From JAMLIN01 sp041676645 (GTDB lineage Bacteria > Pseudomonadota > Gammaproteobacteria > Burkholderiales > Burkholderiaceae_E), in contig JBAYRO010000047.1 of the NCBI GenBank assembly GCA_041676645.1, forward strand, positions 1 to 21,416: a DNA stretch of 21,416 nucleotides, read 5' to 3'. Positions 14,014-21,416 of this stretch are shown here, in pieces. The position numbers were made by a program, and so were the translations under genes. Each line of letters starts with the position of its first letter. The stretch's first letter is position 1. The notes below the pieces were generated by a model. The model was not told where the DNA came from. It did not search any database and worked only from the letters and a program-made list of their open reading frames with translations.

Positions 14014-16167
14014 CTACCAGCGGGCGCGCAGGCGCGTTGCTACATCGACGATCGGGCCGCCGCGCGCCGACGACGCCGGGCCGGCACCAGCCGGGCCCGC
14101 CAGCGAGGTGGCATCGAGGCATGCCAGCACTGCGGGCGTCAGGAAGCGGCTGCGTGCCCCGTGGACGTAGTCGCCGCCGAGCCGGGGCTGGCGGGTGGTC
14201 CGGTAGCGCAGCGGCTCGACCAGGCTCAGGCTGTCACGCGCCCGGGTGGCGGCGACATAGAGCAGGCGGCGTTCCTCCTCGATGGCGGCGGCGTCGCCCG
14301 TGGCGTATTCATTGGGAAAGTTGCCGTCGGCGACGTTGATCACGTAGACGCTGTCCCATTCGCGTCCCTTGGCTGAGTGCACGGTCGACAGGATGAGGTA
14401 GTCCTCGTCGAGCAGGGGATCGCCGGCGAGATCGCCGCTGGCCTGTGGCGGATCCAGCGTGAGCTCGGTGAGGAAGCGCTCGCGCGATTCGAACTGGCCG
14501 GCGACGGCCACCAGCATGTCGAGGTCTGCGCCGCGCACCGCGGCATCGTCGAAGCGGGCTTCGAGCAGCGGCTGGTACCAGTTCCGGACCGGTTCCAGCT
14601 GCGCCGGCCAGGCGGCGTCGGGGCTGGCGAGGCCGTGCAGCAGTGCGACGAGCGCTGGCCAGTCGTCGCCCGCCGCCGCCGGAGCCGGGGCGTCGGCGAG
14701 CGCCTCGAAGCGCCCGCCGTCGTGAGCGACCCGGTCGAAGAGCCGCTGGGCGATCGTCGGGCCGATGCCGGGCAGCAGTTGCAGGGCCCGGAATGCGGCG
14801 ATGCCGTTGCGGGGATTGTCGGCCCAGCGCAGGACGGCGAGCAGGTCCTTGACGTGGGCCGATTCGAGGAACTTCAGGCCGCCGTACTTCACGAAGGGGA
14901 TATTGCGCCGCATCAGCTCGACCTCCAGGCCGTCGCTGTGCCATGCAGTACGAAACAGCACCGCCTGGCGGCGCAGCTCGATACCCGCCTCGCGCTGGCG
15001 CAGGATCTCGTCGATGAGCCAGTCGCTCTGGGCGCGGTCGTCGAGCACCGTCACCAGCCGGGGCCGGGCGCCGCCACCGCCCGGATGCGCATGGAGCGAG
15101 CGCGGATACAGGCGCTCGCCCTCGGCGACGAGGGTGTTGGCGAGGTCGAGAATGGACTGGCGGGAACGGTAGTTGGTCGCGAGGGTGACTCTCCGGGCCG
15201 GCGGGTCGAAGCAGTCGGGAAAGCCGAGGATGTTGTCGACCTCGGCGGCGCGAAAGGCGTAGATCGACTGGGCGTCGTCGCCGACCACGGTCAGGCCGCC
15301 GCCGTCGGGCTTCATGGCCAGGAGGATCCGGGCCTGCAGGGCATTGGTATCCTGGTATTCGTCGACCAGCACATGGTCGAAGCGCGCGCCGATCTCGAGA
15401 GCCAGCGCCTGGTCGGACATCGCGGTGTCCCACCACAGCAGCAGATCGTCGTAGTCGAGCACGCCGTGCTCCAGCTTGCGATCGACATAAGCGCGGAACA
15501 GGCCGCGCAACTCCTCGCACCATTCCAGGCACCATGGAAAATGCTCGCGCAGGACCCGATCCAGCGGCCAGCCGGTATTGACCGCGAAGGAATAGATGCC
15601 CAGGCAGGTTTCCTTGCGCGGAAAGCGGCGCTGCTGCGATGACAGCCCCTGTTCATGGCGGACCTGGTCGAGCAGGTCGGCGGCGTCGGCGCGATCGAGG
15701 ATGCCGAAGCCCGGATCGAGCCCGATGCGCTCGGCATGCTCGCGTAGCAGCCGCGCCCCGATGGCATGGAAGGTGCCGGCCCAGGTCAGCCGGAAGGCGA
15801 CCGGGGCGCGCCGGCCCGCGCGCGCGCCCGCCTGGCCGCCCGCGTGTTGGTCGGCACGCTCGGCGAGCGCCTTGCCGACCAGGGATTCGGCCCGTCGGAT
15901 CATCTCCTGCGCCGCGCGGCGCGAGAAGGTGAGTAGCGCAATGCGCTCGGGCGCCACGCCCGCCATCACGAGATGCGCCACGCGGTGGGCGAGCATGGCG
16001 GTCTTGCCGGTTCCCGCCCCGGCGATGACGAGCTGCGGGCCGGCGCGAAAGCGGCCGTCGGAGGCGTGCTCGCCCCAGCCGGCGGCGGCGCGCTGCGCGG
16101 GATTGAGGACATCGAGCCAGGCGGCAGCGTCGGGTTCCAGGAGTGCGGGATCGGTACGGTCGTTCAT
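14014..16167 (-). CDS. UvrD/PcrA/Rep-like ATP-dependent DNA helicase
   Basis: A 717-residue SF1A 3'-5' helicase, similar in length to UvrD (720) and Rep (673). Motifs in order: Q-motif LNPAQRAA (21-28), Walker A AGAGTGKT (49-56), Ia LTFSRRAAQEM, Ic AGTFHAIGARLL, motif II VLVDEYQDTNALQ, III VVGDDAQSIYAFR, IV LATNYRSRQS, V LSTVHSAKGREWDSVYV and VI RRLLYVAATRARDSL. A 2B-type block LLPGIGPTIAQRLF is present. The C-terminal tail (after about 660) is short and Gly/Ala-rich with no clear RNA-polymerase-binding Tudor domain as in UvrD/PcrA. A GTG start 15 nt upstream (16182) is also possible; neither has a good Shine-Dalgarno, so the ATG is preferred. It may act in repair or replication restart; I cannot say which paralogue it is. 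Confidence 0.92.
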   Translation of the reverse strand: MNDRTDPALLEPDAAAWLDVLNPAQRAAAGWGEHASDGRFRAGPQLVIAGAGTGKTAMLAHRVAHLVMAGVAPERIALLTFSRRAAQEMIRRAESLVGKALAERADQHAGGQAGARAGRRAPVAFRLTWAGTFHAIGARLLREHAERIGLDPGFGILDRADAADLLDQVRHEQGLSSQQRRFPRKETCLGIYSFAVNTGWPLDRVLREHFPWCLEWCEELRGLFRAYVDRKLEHGVLDYDDLLLWWDTAMSDQALALEIGARFDHVLVDEYQDTNALQARILLAMKPDGGGLTVVGDDAQSIYAFRAAEVDNILGFPDCFDPPARRVTLATNYRSRQSILDLANTLVAEGERLYPRSLHAHPGGGGARPRLVTVLDDRAQSDWLIDEILRQREAGIELRRQAVLFRTAWHSDGLEVELMRRNIPFVKYGGLKFLESAHVKDLLAVLRWADNPRNGIAAFRALQLLPGIGPTIAQRLFDRVAHDGGRFEALADAPAPAAAGDDWPALVALLHGLASPDAAWPAQLEPVRNWYQPLLEARFDDAAVRGADLDMLVAVAGQFESRERFLTELTLDPPQASGDLAGDPLLDEDYLILSTVHSAKGREWDSVYVINVADGNFPNEYATGDAAAIEEERRLLYVAATRARDSLSLVEPLRYRTTRQPRLGGDYVHGARSRFLTPAVLACLDATSLAGPAGAGPASSARGGPIVDVATRLRARW

Positions 16168-16362
16168 GGGGATGGCGCGCACGGGGACGGGCGCCGAGCA
16201 TGGTCGGCGACGGGCTCACCACATGAGCCCGAGCGCACCGCCGCCCGTAGCGACGAGGGGGCAGCATGAGCCCGAGCCCGAGCGCCGGGGCGGTACGATT
16301 GGGCACGGGAACCGGCGTGGTCCGCCGCATGTCCACGATCGGCCCGGGAAACCGGCATCAGC
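16168..16362. other. Divergent intergenic region, helicase / acyl-CoA synthetase
   Basis: This 195-nt spacer holds two near-copies of CATGAGCCCGAGC (16222-16234 and 16265-16277). TACGAT at about 16304 is a possible -10 for the + strand gene, with no clear -35. No small gene or RNA is evident. Confidence 0.4.
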
Positions 16363-18504
16363 ATGAACGAAGCCCACGACGCGCCTGTGCTCTTCGACGA
16401 TCTCTCCGAGCTGTTCAGCCCGCACTCGATCGCGCTGGTCGGTGCCTCCGATCGCGCCGACAGCATGGGTCGGCGCACGCTCGAGAACCTGACGATCCAC
16501 GGCGACTTCCGGGGCGAGCTGCATCTCGTCAATCCGATGCGCGCCGAGATCGGCGGGCGCCGCTGCTGGCCGAGCATCGAGGCGCTGCCGGCCGGCGTGC
16601 GGCCGACGGTCGCCATCATCGTGATCCCGGGCGCCGGCGTCCTCGAGGCGATCCGCCAGTGCGCGCAGCGTGGCGTGCGCTTCGCGATCGTGCTCAGTTC
16701 GGGCTTCGGCGAGGAAAGCGCGGCCGGCAAGGCGCTCGAGACCGAGATGCGCCGCACCGCCCATGCCGGCGGCATGCGCGTCTACGGACCGAACTGCCCG
16801 GGAATCGTCAACATCCGCGAGCGGCTCGGGCTGACCTTCTCGCCCGCCTTTCGCGATGATCTCCGCCCTGGTTCGATCGCGATCGCGACCCAGGGCGGCG
16901 CGCTGGGCCGCAATCTGCTCCAGGGCGGCGACCGCGGCTGCGGCTATGCCGCCTGGGCGTCCTCGGGAAACGAGGCCGATCTCCAGCTGGCGGACTTCAT
17001 CCACCATTTCTCCCGCCAGCCCGATGTGCGCGGAGTGCTCGCGCTGCTCGAAGGCGTGCGCGATGGTCGCCGCTTCGCTGCCGCCGCGCTCGCCGCCACC
17101 CGCGGCGGACGCGGTATCGGGCTGCTCAAGATCGGCCGGTCCGAATACGGCATGAAGGCGGCGGCCTCGCACACCGCATCGATCACCGGCGTCGCCGAGG
17201 TCAATTCGGCGGTGTTCGCGCAACTCGGCATCACCGAGGTCGACGATGTCGACGAACTCGTCGATTTCGGCGCCCTGCTCGCTCGCGCGCAGCCATGCGG
17301 GCGAGATGGAATCGCGGTCTATGGATCGAGCGGAGGCGCATGCGCCCTGGTCGCCGACATCCTCGGGGCGGCGGGCGTCGAGCTCGCCGAGTTCGCGCCG
17401 GCAACGCTCGAGCGACTGCGATCGCGGCTGCCCAGCTATGCCGCCATCGACAATCCGGTCGACACCACGGCGATCACCCTGTCCGATCCGTCCGTGATCG
17501 ACCACACGCTGCTGGCGGTGGCCGAGGATCCCACCGTCGGGCTGGTCGTGCTGCCCTATGCGATCGACTATGCCGAGGTCACCGGCGCCACCGCGCGGCG
17601 TTTCGTCGAGCTCCAGTCGCGCACCGGCACGCCGATCGTGCCGATCTGGATGAGCGAGCGGCTGGGCGAGGGCTATCGCGTCTTCGCCGAGGCCGGCATG
17701 ACGCCGATGCGCAGCGCGCGCAATGCCGGCAAGGCGATCCGCCGCTGGCTCGCCTTCGGACGCTGGCTCGCCGAACGCGCCGATCGGCCCGATCCGCTGC
17801 TGCTGGCCCAGGGAATCGGCCCCGAGGCCCGATCGATCCGCCTGCTGACCGAACCCGAAGGCAAGGTGTTGCTGGGCGAGGCCGGCCTGCCGGTGCCGCC
17901 GGCAAGGATCGCGGCCAGCGCGGCGCAGGCGGGGCTTGCCGCGGAAGCGTTCGGCGCGCCGGTCGCCATGAAGATCATCGGCCGCGACATCGTGCACAAG
18001 ACCGATGTCGGTGGCGTTGCGCTCGGCATCGCCGATTCCGCCGCCGCCAGGGCCGCCTGGGAGCGGATCATCGCCGCGGTACGCACGGCTCGGCCGGATG
18101 TCGCGATCGAGGGTGTGCTGCTCGAGCCGATGGCCCCGGCCGGCGGGCTCGAGGTCCTGGTCGGCATCAGCCGCGATGCGGTGTTCGGCTACATGCTCAC
18201 GCTCGGCCTGGGCGGCGTCCACCTGGAGCTGTCCCGCGATGTCGCCCGCGCGATGCTGCCGGTCGACGCCCGGATGTGCGCCGAACTGCTCGCCGGCCTG
18301 CGCAGTGCGCCGCTGTTCGACGGCATGCGCGGTCACGGCGGCTACGATGTCGATGCGCTCGGCTCGCTCGTCGAGGCCTTGTCGACGCTGGTCGTGTCGC
18401 GCGGCCACGGCATCGAGGAAATCGAGCTCAACCCGGTATGGGTCGGCCCGAAGGGCGCCGGTGTGCAGGTGCTCGATGCGCTGGTGCGCTTGCGGGAATA
18501 CTGA
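16363..18504 (+). CDS. ADP-forming acyl-CoA/acetyl-CoA synthetase (NDP-forming)
   Basis: A 713-residue single-chain acyl-CoA synthetase of the ACD family (acid + CoA + ATP to acyl-CoA + ADP + phosphate). Domain order is a CoA-binding Rossmann domain (about 15-140: LFSPHSIALVGASDRADSMG, YGPNCPGIVN), two succinyl-CoA-ligase-like flavodoxin domains (about 160-460) and a C-terminal ATP-grasp domain (about 485-710: AMKIIGRDIVHKTDVGGV, IEEIELNPVWV). The phosphorylated catalytic His is His270 in AASHTASITG. Alpha and beta parts are fused, and there is no GNAT acetyltransferase domain as in Pat. The ATG at 16363 has only a weak GGGAAA upstream. The substrate may be acetate or a longer or aromatic acid. 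The convergent TetR gene could be its regulator, as is common for acyl-CoA genes; this is inference. Confidence 0.9.
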   Translation: MNEAHDAPVLFDDLSELFSPHSIALVGASDRADSMGRRTLENLTIHGDFRGELHLVNPMRAEIGGRRCWPSIEALPAGVRPTVAIIVIPGAGVLEAIRQCAQRGVRFAIVLSSGFGEESAAGKALETEMRRTAHAGGMRVYGPNCPGIVNIRERLGLTFSPAFRDDLRPGSIAIATQGGALGRNLLQGGDRGCGYAAWASSGNEADLQLADFIHHFSRQPDVRGVLALLEGVRDGRRFAAAALAATRGGRGIGLLKIGRSEYGMKAAASHTASITGVAEVNSAVFAQLGITEVDDVDELVDFGALLARAQPCGRDGIAVYGSSGGACALVADILGAAGVELAEFAPATLERLRSRLPSYAAIDNPVDTTAITLSDPSVIDHTLLAVAEDPTVGLVVLPYAIDYAEVTGATARRFVELQSRTGTPIVPIWMSERLGEGYRVFAEAGMTPMRSARNAGKAIRRWLAFGRWLAERADRPDPLLLAQGIGPEARSIRLLTEPEGKVLLGEAGLPVPPARIAASAAQAGLAAEAFGAPVAMKIIGRDIVHKTDVGGVALGIADSAAARAAWERIIAAVRTARPDVAIEGVLLEPMAPAGGLEVLVGISRDAVFGYMLTLGLGGVHLELSRDVARAMLPVDARMCAELLAGLRSAPLFDGMRGHGGYDVDALGSLVEALSTLVVSRGHGIEEIELNPVWVGPKGAGVQVLDALVRLREY

Positions 18505-18532
18505 GCGAGGCGACGGCTGAGCGAGGCGACGG
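18501..18532 (+). repeat. 16-bp tandem duplication at the end of the acyl-CoA synthetase gene
   Basis: CTGAGCGAGGCGACGG occurs twice head to tail (18501-18516 and 18517-18532), followed by CT. The first copy contains the TGA stop of the gene, so the second copy is a duplicated stop region. It fills most of the 46-nt gap before the convergent TetR gene. Confidence 0.85.
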
Positions 18533-18550
18533 CTCGGGTGTCGTCCGGAC

Positions 18551-19195
18551 TCAGGTATCGTCCGGGAACGCCGGCAGCGGGACCGGATCGCCGCCGGCGA
18601 CCCCATTGAGCAGGAGCTCCACGAAGATCGTCGCCACCTCGGCCGGCGACTTGTCGTCCTTGTCGGTGTACCAGCGCAACACCCAGTTGGCGGCGCCGAG
18701 CAGGAAGTTCGATGCGATCCGCGCATCGATCGGCCGCACCAGGCCCTGTTCGGCGGCTTCCTTGAGTTGGGTGCGCAGGTAGCGATCGAGCGAGCGACGA
18801 CGATCGAGCAGCTCGGTGCGGCGATCCTCGGGCAGGGCGTTGAGATTGGCCATCGTCGTGTAGGCGCCGCGCTCGGTGATGAGCAGCTCGACGAAGCGCC
18901 CGAAGAGCAGGCAGATCTTCTCGCGCGGATCGCGCCCGTGGCTTTCCGCGTAGGCGCGCGCCCCGGCGCCGCAGCCGTAGCTGAGCAGCAGGCATTCGTA
19001 GAGCAGGGCGTCCTTGCTCTTGACGTAGTAGTAGAGCGCCGTCTTGGTGACCCCCAGCACCTCGGCGATCTCGTCGAGCGATGTGCCGTGGAAGCCCTTC
19101 TCGTTGAACAGCCGGGAGGCGACGCGCAGGATCGCCCGGCGCTTGAGCTCGCGTTGCTGTGCGGGGCTGACTACCGCTTTGTCCCAGCTTGGCAT
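18551..19195 (-). CDS. TetR/AcrR-family transcriptional regulator
   Basis: A 214-residue repressor. The N-terminal helix-turn-helix spans about 18-64: RRAILRVASRLFNEKGFHGT, SLDEIAEVLGVTKTALYYYVKSKDALL, an excellent TetR signature. The C-terminal ligand/dimer domain (about 75-205) includes ICLLFGRFVELLITERGAYTT and FLLGAANWVLRWYT, resembling the TetR_C domains of fatty-acid/acyl-CoA responsive regulators (PsrA/FadR-like), but the ligand is not known. I chose the ATG at 19195 because GGAG lies 8 nt upstream; an in-frame ATG at 19207 lacks a Shine-Dalgarno. It is convergent with the acyl-CoA synthetase and lies 78 nt downstream of the WYL regulator gene on the same strand. Confidence 0.9.
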   Translation of the reverse strand: MPSWDKAVVSPAQQRELKRRAILRVASRLFNEKGFHGTSLDEIAEVLGVTKTALYYYVKSKDALLYECLLLSYGCGAGARAYAESHGRDPREKICLLFGRFVELLITERGAYTTMANLNALPEDRRTELLDRRRSLDRYLRTQLKEAAEQGLVRPIDARIASNFLLGAANWVLRWYTDKDDKSPAEVATIFVELLLNGVAGGDPVPLPAFPDDT

Positions 19196-19273
19196 CGTGG
19201 TCTCCATCCGGAATTCGCCGCTCCGGGGTTGCGGCCAGCCCGCGCCGTCGTCCGGTCGTCCTGTACGGTCATT

Positions 19274-20308
19274 CTAGCGAAGCGGCGGCGTCGGCCCGGT
19301 ATTGCCGGGATTGCGCTCGTCGGGCGCCCGCGCCGGCTGCCCGTAGCGGGCCAGCGCCGCGGCCAGGCGTTCGGCGACGCGCTCGCGCAGGTCGGGCGGC
19401 GAGAGCACCTCGACATCCGGCCCATGACGCAGGATGTCCATCTCGAGCTCGGTCGATGTGCCAAAGGGCAGGCGCAGCTCCCAGCCGCCGTCGGGCAGCG
19501 GGCGACCGCGCTGGCGGGGATGCCAGATCTCGGCGCTGACCCAGCGCGCCGCCTCGGGCGAGAATCGCAGGACCGCCTCGCGCAGCTCGCCGCTGCGATA
19601 GATGCCGTAGCCGTCCTCGCCATCGTGTCCGACGGCATCGGCCGGCACCTCGTGCGCCTCGACATCGAGCAGGCGCACCGTCTCGATCGCGTCGAGCGCG
19701 AAGACCCGCATCGATTCCGTGGCGTGGCACCAGGCGTCCAGGTACCAGGCATTGCGGTAGTGGGTCAGGCGTTGTGGCGAAACCTCCCGCAGCGAGCGCG
19801 CATCGCGCGAGCGGGTGTAGTAGTCGATCTCGAGCCGGCGGCGATTGACCAGGGCATTGCCGATCGGCTCGAAGCGCCGCGGCGGTACCGGCCGGTTCTG
19901 CGCCGGCCGGACCCGCACCCGGCGCATGACCTGGTCGGCATCGCCGCTGGTGCTGCCCAGCAGCTTGCGCAGGCGCGCGATCATGGGCTGGACCCGAGGA
20001 CCGAGCAGGCCGCCCGTATCGAGATCCTCGAGCATGCGGTGCATCGTGAGCAGCGCGAGGATCTCCTGGTCGTTGAACCACAGTCCCGGCAGCTCGTACT
20101 GCGGACCGACGCCGGCCTGTTCGAAGCGATAGCCGCCGGCCTCGCGATCATGGACGATCGGGGCGTGCAGCCGGTCGCGCATGTAGTTGAGATCGCGCGT
20201 GATCGTGGCGCGCGAAACTTCCAGCGCGGCCATCAGCTCTTCGCGCGAGATCGGTCCGCGCTCGCGCACCAGCTGGTCGATCCGGTAGTAGCGCTCGGTC
20301 TGGTTCAT
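19274..20308 (-). CDS. WYL-domain transcriptional regulator (YafY/PafC type)
   Basis: A 344-residue regulator. An N-terminal HTH_11 winged helix covers about 5-62 (RYYRIDQLVRERGPISREEL, VSRATITRDLNYMRD). The WYL domain spans about 150-220 and includes LEIDYYTRSRDARSLREVSP and the name-giving motif in NAWYLDAWCH, followed by a WCX C-terminal extension ending near 325. WYL proteins sense ligands or nucleic acids and regulate DNA-damage, defence and metabolic genes. The C-terminal 15 residues are Pro/Gly/Asn-rich. The ATG at 20308 has only a weak Shine-Dalgarno (CTGGATG further upstream). It is divergent from the SDR gene across an 83-nt region made mostly of a hairpin repeat, so it may regulate that dehydrogenase or itself. 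Confidence 0.9.
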   Translation of the reverse strand: MNQTERYYRIDQLVRERGPISREELMAALEVSRATITRDLNYMRDRLHAPIVHDREAGGYRFEQAGVGPQYELPGLWFNDQEILALLTMHRMLEDLDTGGLLGPRVQPMIARLRKLLGSTSGDADQVMRRVRVRPAQNRPVPPRRFEPIGNALVNRRRLEIDYYTRSRDARSLREVSPQRLTHYRNAWYLDAWCHATESMRVFALDAIETVRLLDVEAHEVPADAVGHDGEDGYGIYRSGELREAVLRFSPEAARWVSAEIWHPRQRGRPLPDGGWELRLPFGTSTELEMDILRHGPDVEVLSPPDLRERVAERLAAALARYGQPARAPDERNPGNTGPTPPLR

Positions 20309-20322
20309 CGGATGGCATCCAG

Positions 20323-20372
20323 AATGGGGTCAGACACCATTTTCGCGTGCAAGAATGGTGTCTGACCCCATT
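20323..20372. repeat. REP-like hairpin repeat, copy 2 (19-bp arms, 12-nt loop)
   Basis: AATGGGGTCAGACACCATT (20323-20341), 12-nt loop, AATGGTGTCTGACCCCATT (20354-20372) are perfect inverted arms. It differs from the copy at 13387 by one T-to-A change at arm position 14, matched by the complementary change on the other arm. An extra shorter inverted pair, TCCAGAAT (20318-20325) and ATTCTGGA (20377-20384), surrounds it. Confidence 0.9.
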
Positions 20373-20391
20373 TCGGATTCTGGAGATTCCA

Positions 20392-21195
20392 ATGAACGCA
20401 TCCTCGAACGGCCGACTCGCCGGCAAGCGCGCCATCGTCACCGGCGCCGGCAGCGGAATCGGCCGCGCCACCACCTTGCTGTTCGCCCGCGAGGGCGCCC
20501 AGGTGCTGGCGGTCGACCTCGACGTCGCCGGTGTCGAGGAAACCGTCGGGCTGGTGGCGGAGGCCGGCGGCCAGGCGCTCGCCATGGCCGCCGACACCGG
20601 CAGCGATGCCGACGCCCAGGCCTACGTCAAGCGCGCCATCGACAGCTTCGGCGGCCTCGATGTCGTCTATGCCAACGCCGGGATCAGCGGCGGCGACGTG
20701 CCCTTCGCCGAGCAGACCGTCGAGCTCTGGGAGAAGGTCCTGCGCGTCAACCTGATCGGCTGCTTCCTCGCCATCAAGTACGCCGGCGCGCACATGGTCG
20801 CGCAGGAGCAGGGCTCCATCATCTGCACCGCCTCGGTGGCCGGGCTCAAGGCCAACGCCGGCGGCAATCCGTACAGCGCGAGCAAGGCCGGCGTGATCAG
20901 CCTGGTGCAGACGGCGGCCAATTCCTTCTGGGGTTCCGGCGTGCGGGTCAACGCGATCTGCCCGGGCCTGATCGAGACCGGCATGACCCAGCCGGTCTTC
21001 GAGTACGCCCGCTCGCGCGGCACCGCCGACCGGCTCGGCCAGCTCAATCCGCTGCTGCGCTACGGCCTGCCCCACGAGATCGCCTACGCCGCGCTGTTCC
21101 TGGCGAGCGACGAGGCTTCCTACGTGAACGGCCAGGCCTTGCCGGTCGACGGGGGGCTGACTGCCTCCATGCCCTTCAAGCGCCGCCGAGCCTGA
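20392..21195 (+). CDS. Short-chain dehydrogenase/reductase (SDR, FabG-like)
   Basis: A 267-residue classical SDR oxidoreductase that uses NAD(P)(H). The Rossmann motif TGAGSGIG is at 17-24. Asp42 at the end of the second strand (LAVDLD) favours NAD(H) over NADP(H). NAG is at 95-97. The catalytic triad is Ser148, Tyr161 and Lys165 (YSASK), and the PG motif follows at 191-192 (CPGLIETGMT). The C-terminus has the usual YVNGQALPVDGG. The ATG at 20392 follows GGAG at good spacing; earlier in-frame codons lie in the hairpin repeat. The substrate cannot be told from sequence. It is divergent from the WYL regulator. Confidence 0.93.
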   Translation: MNASSNGRLAGKRAIVTGAGSGIGRATTLLFAREGAQVLAVDLDVAGVEETVGLVAEAGGQALAMAADTGSDADAQAYVKRAIDSFGGLDVVYANAGISGGDVPFAEQTVELWEKVLRVNLIGCFLAIKYAGAHMVAQEQGSIICTASVAGLKANAGGNPYSASKAGVISLVQTAANSFWGSGVRVNAICPGLIETGMTQPVFEYARSRGTADRLGQLNPLLRYGLPHEIAYAALFLASDEASYVNGQALPVDGGLTASMPFKRRRA

Positions 21196-21300
21196 CCCGG
21201 CTCCGGATTCGACCACATGACCGCGTTGGGGCGCCTCGCCGTGCAACCGCACTGTCTTCGGCGCTCCGCCTTGTCCTGCGGTCGCATCCGAAGCCGACTA

Positions 21301-21416
21301 GGGCCTGTTAACACATCCGCAGCCCATCAGCGACGAGAACGAAGCTGATGAAGCCGAGGAACATGAGGTCGAGCTTCTCGAAGCGCGAGAAGACGCGCCG
21401 GTAGCCCTTGAGGCGA
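21301..21416 (-). mobile_element. IS5-family insertion sequence, partial (transposase 3' end side)
   Basis: The element seems to begin at or close to 21301 with GGGCCTGTTAACAC, resembling the terminal repeat of IS5-family (IS427-like) elements. It follows CTA, so the junction reads CTAGGG, compatible with the CTAG/TA targets of that group. It continues beyond the window. The other end and any target duplication are not visible. Confidence 0.7.
21308..21416 (-). CDS. IS5-family transposase, C-terminal fragment
   Basis: The last 35 codons plus stop, TTA at 21308-21310 on the + strand. The peptide includes GYRRVFSRFEKLDLMFLGF and ends ADGLRMC. This is the strongly conserved C-terminus of IS5-family DDE transposases ('RVFSRFEKLDVMFLGF..FALI.DALR'), where the Glu in RFEKL belongs near the end of the catalytic region. 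The remainder lies outside the window. The stop codon sits inside or right next to the terminal repeat, as is usual. Confidence 0.87.
   Translation of the reverse strand, partial: RLKGYRRVFSRFEKLDLMFLGFISFVLVADGLRMC

Noticed and set aside
14001..14024. Direct repeat TACCAGCGGG twice, 4 nt apart, at the VUT/helicase junction
   Set aside because: Too short and only two copies; one copy lies partly in the helicase 3' end, so it may be chance.
14715..14800. A helix-hairpin-helix-like LLPGIGPTIAQRLF segment as an extra DNA-binding domain
   Set aside because: This stretch matches the normal 2B region of UvrD/Rep-type helicases and needs no separate domain.
16216..18726. An 836-codon open frame on the - strand
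   Set aside because: It is antisense to the acyl-CoA synthetase and shows no motif; codon bias of high-GC DNA explains it.

Overview
The window is high-GC DNA (roughly two thirds G+C by eye), almost entirely coding, from a Gram-negative bacterium. An outer-membrane TonB-dependent receptor, an SPAAP lipobox-type lipoprotein, a polyhydroxyalkanoate granule phasin, NudC, a DUF3014 protein and QueC together suggest a proteobacterium. Betaproteobacteria (Burkholderiales/Rhodocyclales-like) is my best guess, but this is inference. No rRNA, tRNA or CRISPR array was seen. Both edges cut insertion sequences: the 3' end of an IS110-type transposase (1-101, + strand) and the 3' end of an IS5-family transposase (21308-21416, - strand).

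Left third (118-5750, all - strand): a cobalamin (vitamin B12) uptake operon in the order btuB (receptor), btuC (permease), btuD (ATPase), btuF (binding protein), then a glutathione S-transferase-like gene. The last four junctions are 7 nt apart or overlapping. A clear cobalamin riboswitch lies upstream. Between it and the btuB start codon, a 10-bp perfect inverted repeat would pair the bases between the Shine-Dalgarno sequence and the ATG, which looks like a translational expression platform.

Middle (5899-13989): a small hydrophilic protein and a BON-domain lipoprotein (+) end at a strong hairpin terminator. NudC and a DUF3014 membrane-anchored protein (-) follow. Next is a likely three-gene + operon: an EamA/DMT-type permease, a NERD-nuclease-like/SF1-helicase fusion, and a TerB-like protein. 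A phasin gene (-) converges on it with a 1-nt gap. Then come queC and a VUT-family (queuosine precursor transporter-like) membrane protein (+), separated by a perfect 19-bp-arm hairpin repeat.

Right third (14014-21195): a UvrD/PcrA-like helicase (-), divergent from an ADP-forming acyl-CoA synthetase (+), a TetR regulator and a WYL-domain regulator (both -), and a divergent short-chain dehydrogenase (+). A second copy of the hairpin repeat fills most of the WYL/SDR intergenic space. The two repeats differ by one base pair, changed on both arms so pairing is kept.

The most interesting items are the B12 operon with its candidate RBS-sequestering switch and attached GST, the NERD-helicase/TerB pair, and the covarying repeat family. 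I did not find convincing evidence for a wholly new system; the NERD-helicase/TerB pair is the closest candidate.
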